The notes below the pieces were generated by a model. It made no database searches and was not told the DNA's origin. It worked only from the letters and a program-made list of their open reading frames with translations. Shown in pieces: positions 60,778 to 64,000 of a stretch of DNA of 64,000 bases. The position numbers and the translations under genes were made by a program. The DNA lies in NCBI GenBank assembly GCA_036873135.1, contig JAPTYO010000001.1, positions 41,750,774 to 41,814,773 of the forward strand. The letters run 5' to 3'. The first letter of the stretch is position 1. The number at the start of each line of letters is the position of its first letter. This DNA is from Clarkia xantiana subsp. parviflora. Its lineage: Eukaryota; Streptophyta; Magnoliopsida; Myrtales; Onagraceae.

Positions 60778-61465
60778 TATATAGAAATAAGAATAAGCAG
60801 ATGTATTTTTTTTTTTTGCCAGAATAAAAAAAGGTAATATATATTATATATGCAAAAGTTACGACGGACTCACGGGGTTCTTTGGGCTTGGCCAAAAATC
60901 CGACATGGATAATTCGGATTTTATTTATTTATTTTGAGTTTTATAAATATTTAAATAAAAAGTTTCTTTTTTGTCAAAAAATAAAAAGGTATGTGTTGTT
61001 ATTTCATAGAATCATTTCTATATATTTTCATATAAAAATATGAAGATGTGATAGATATTATTTATTAGTTGAGATACAAAATTAATTTAGCTGTCAACTT
61101 GAAAAAATAAAATAAGATATATTTGGAATTAAATAGATATAAATAGTAATTAGTGTTGTGTTGGTGTTCCCTCCGTAGACCCTCTGCTCTGCTGCCATGA
61201 AGATAATTAGTTGTGAAGCTGTGGAATGGATGGATGGACACAGAATATCTTAGCTGGATGCCATTTGCCCATTCATCTATGTCCATCCTATAACCCATCA
61301 CTATCCATAGGTCCTAGCCCCTATGAATTATATCATTCCTTTGCTTTGCTTGCTTGTGCCAGCTGTATTTTTCTACGTGGATTTTTTTTTACAAATAAAT
61401 GAAAATTAGCTATATTTTACACTAATTCCAAATATTCACCAAGTTATGGAGTTTGCATTGTTACT
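60778..61465. other. Spacer with a GC-richer island at 61150-61380
   Basis: The island is unlike its AT-rich flanks and contains a 13-bp imperfect inverted pair (GGATGGACACAGA at about 61230 and TCTATGTCCATCC at about 61277). No coding domain was recognised. It may be a conserved regulatory piece or gene debris. Confidence 0.35.
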
Positions 61466-61650
61466 ATTAAGAATAAAACTCGACTTTTAACTAAAAGTCT
61501 CATACTTTATCATAGGTGGCAAGGAATACTAATTGACAATTTAAATGTAGTCACCATGCGTTGAACATGGGAGCTTTGGTACCATGTTAAGAAAAAGACT
61601 CACGCATCAACTAAATGTCTCATAAGCTCGGCACATTTTTATTCATACTT
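61466..61650 (-). mobile_element. Possible TRIM-like remnant
   Basis: A direct repeat (TTAAGAATAAAACTCGACTTTTAACTAAA-like text near 61467, and TTAAGAAAAAGACTCACGCATCAACTAAA-like text near 61587, each then with GTCTCATA) is separated by a segment. That segment ends in GGTACCATG, which on the minus strand resembles a TGGTA-type initiator-tRNA primer site. The repeats are short and diverged. Confidence 0.35.
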
Positions 61651-63240
61651 TAGCATATATCAGAGATGTTCACATAACTAGGAGAGCATATTTTGAACAA
61701 GACCATGCATGAGTGATCCCATGGTTCAGTCTAGCAAACTATAACTCTAAACCCGTCACGAATCAATTTTCGTCGCGACTCAATTGACTACTGTAGTAAG
61801 TTTGTTATGACATGCTCATAATAGAAATGGTCTTTCAAGGTATGTAAACATATTTAGTGCAGGCAGGGTCATATCAAAGTAATTCTCTAACTAGATGGTC
61901 AATCATATCTGACTAATAAGTAATACTTTTCGACACGACACTTAACAATAAAAAAATTGTGAAGCCCAAAAACTTACATGCAAATGTGCGATGGATAGAT
62001 AGTTGAGACTAAATTTAGAGCCGGGCTCTTGCCACGTGGATCCATTTTGAAACATGCAACTGAACATGATGAATGTTCCTGCTTTTAGGTGGGCCTGGCC
62101 CATTTGTATGCTCAATTGTGGGAATGGGCTGGGCTTTCAAACTTGGTTATATGGATTCGTGTTTAGGTTAATTATTAATAAAATGTATGAAGTTAGAAAG
62201 TCCGAATTGTTAAAATGAAAAGTCTTTGCTTCATTTTTGTTGAATTTTAGTGTTCTGAGCGTCTTTTTCTTTCATCTTAATTATTTTCATCAACACACTA
62301 ACCCACTTATAATCCATCACTCTTTACTTTTCACAAAATCGCCAAATTTCACCCAAAAGTTGAACATCCAAAAGAAAATATTTACATGAGACTGGTGATG
62401 AGCGATTTCTAACGACAACGGAGCAAGATTTACTTGCACGGATGAGGCTTGCTTCTTAGGTGACGGTTCTGGCAAGGTGATGAGAAAGAAGTGTGCATGG
62501 GAGCTCGAATTTGACAGTCGGTTTCGTCGAGATTGACTTCTCTAAGGTAATCACACCGAGACACCAAATTTCAACCAAAATGAAACCTGGGACACTCAAT
62601 TTAAACATCAAACACCAAATTTCAACATTGACAAACTTCAGACATTTTATTAGTAATTAATGACACAATTGGTTAAAATAGACATCTTATTATTAACATG
62701 TTCAACCTCTAATCAAACAATATTACTAACTTATGCATGAATGACAAAATTGTGTATATACTATTGAGAAAAGTGTGTTTTTTAGTTTAAAACCCGACCC
62801 CAAATCTTGAAAATATACTAAAACCCGCCCGTTTAATATAGTTACTTAACTCGAGACGCGTTTTTCAGGACGACTTCTCGATGGGTATATGCGGTTTTCG
62901 ATTTCTTGGTTTTTTTTTTGCCACACCTAAGGAAGGTTCCATTGGGTATCCTTAACTCATTGTAGGGGGCTCTCACCTTATGGACATTTTCGAAAATTTA
63001 TCTAAAAGCTTAAGTTTATTGAAAAAGAAGTTGCGTTTCCTTCGGGTTGTATGTTTGCCATTGTCAAATGGTCCACCGTAAGTTAGCTAAGAGCCTAAGA
63101 TTCGGTCTCAAGGTCCCACCCCATAGGACATATGTGGGCCTCTTGGATTTGCCCATTCTAACAAGGAGGGTAGTTTTGCCATTTCACTTTTAGTTTTCTA
63201 TATTCAATTTAGAGTTAATTATCTAACCGATCTATGTTCC
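61651..63240. other. AT-rich spacer, nothing recognised
   Basis: No gene or element end was identified. The stretch 62940-63180 is less AT-rich but has no long frame. Confidence 0.4.
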
Positions 63241-64000
63241 TTATTGAAAAAATTACTACATTCGATTTCGTTTATGGAAAATTTGTTAGTTTTGCCAAAT
63301 TGTTTATATATTCTAAATGGAAATAGCCACGTGGTTTGTACGTGATTAAAGAAAAATCGAAAAAGTTACTCAAAGTGACAAAACAATCATTATTCATATA
63401 GTTGTCATTCATAAGCACCAATATAACTGAAATTACCAAGTTCAGTCCTAATACACTGAGAATGTCTAAATGATGTTTGTTGTTTGACAATTTGTTACCT
63501 CATATTTTGCTTATGAGACAAATTGTTAGCTCTGTCCAATATTTTATCTATTCCGGACGGAGCTGGTCACGTGACTTGCACATGGTTGAAGAAAAACAAA
63601 AAATAGTTACCTAAATGACAGAATAATTCTTATTCACTAGTCATTCATAAGTATCAACATAACTAAAATTAAAAAGTTCTATCTTAATATGGGAATTGCT
63701 AACAAACGTTTACTGTTAGACAATTTGCTACATCAGATTTCGTTTATGAACAAATTATTAGATTTGCCAAATAGTTCGTATATTCTGAACGGAGTTGCTC
63801 ACACGGCTTGCGCGTTTTTAAAAGAAAAACCAATAAAGTTACCCAAAATGATAGAATAACCCTTATTCATATAGTTACTCATAAGTATCAACCTAACCGA
63901 AAGTACAAAGTTACATCTTAATACGAGAATTGCTAACTAATGTCTATTGTTGGACAATTTGATACCTCAAGTATGAGTCAAACTTTTAGCTCTCTCAATA
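63241..64000. repeat. Diverged tandem repeat, 230-240 bp unit, running off the right edge
   Basis: The phrase TTGTTAGTTTTGCCAAAT and its variants recur at 63283, 63523, 63755 and 63984. The same words follow in each copy (TATTC-GA-CGGAG-TG-TCAC, AAGTTACC-AAA-TGA, TTATTCA-TAGT). Three full units and the start of a fourth are visible. Confidence 0.8.

Noticed and set aside
61230..61290. microRNA precursor
   Set aside because: The inverted pair is only about 13 bp and the loop is not stem-like; I recognise no known miRNA.

Overview
The window is nuclear DNA from a flowering plant, most likely a eudicot. It has split genes with GT-AG introns, very AT-rich spacers full of (TA)n tracts, and a dense load of plant-type transposable elements. 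I cannot name the species.

Five gene loci are well supported. They are a tandem pair of small LEA group 3 (LEA_4) genes on the minus strand (4751-5029 and about 7752-8057); a six-exon PP2A catalytic subunit gene (12603-15243, +); a three-exon SHAQKYF-type MYB-related repressor gene (19693-23140, -); an eight-exon mitochondrial pyruvate dehydrogenase E1-alpha gene (42980-47102, +); and an intronless GT8 galacturonosyltransferase-like (GATL) gene (55093-56181, +). A 103-codon ORF at 16601-16912 is a weaker candidate. The genes are unrelated housekeeping or stress genes; nothing suggests an operon-like or biosynthetic cluster.

Between them lies layered mobile DNA. At 1-4019 is the 5' part of a minus-strand Ty3/gypsy element of Tat-like type. 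Its reading frame is open from 3180 to the window edge, but its Gag part has no zinc knuckle. At 30648-39170 is a complete, very young minus-strand LTR element with a perfect 5-bp target duplication and 778-bp LTRs differing at three sites. It has no pol. It carries a short Gag-like ORF with an AT-hook motif, two arrays of hairpin-forming repeats, and a multi-exon gene in antisense. Its 5' LTR was later hit by a hAT-type element with a perfect 8-bp duplication.

Other mobile DNA includes three Mutator-like elements with perfect 9-bp duplications (10909-11422, 21157-21701, 26476-27363) and a fourth with an imperfect one (52332-54677). There is also a Tourist-like MITE with TTA duplication (28705-29101), two Helitron candidates (24396-25755, 58070-60777), a tRNA-derived SINE family in five copies, hAT-like foldback elements, TRIM-like remnants, and two tandem-repeat arrays (51301-51759 and 63241-64000). 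Two of the SINEs and one Mutator-like MITE sit inside the introns of the MYB-related gene.

The most unusual object is the pol-less retroelement with its antisense gene and hairpin arrays. Antisense extra ORFs are known in the Tat lineage, so it is a notable variant rather than a proven new system.
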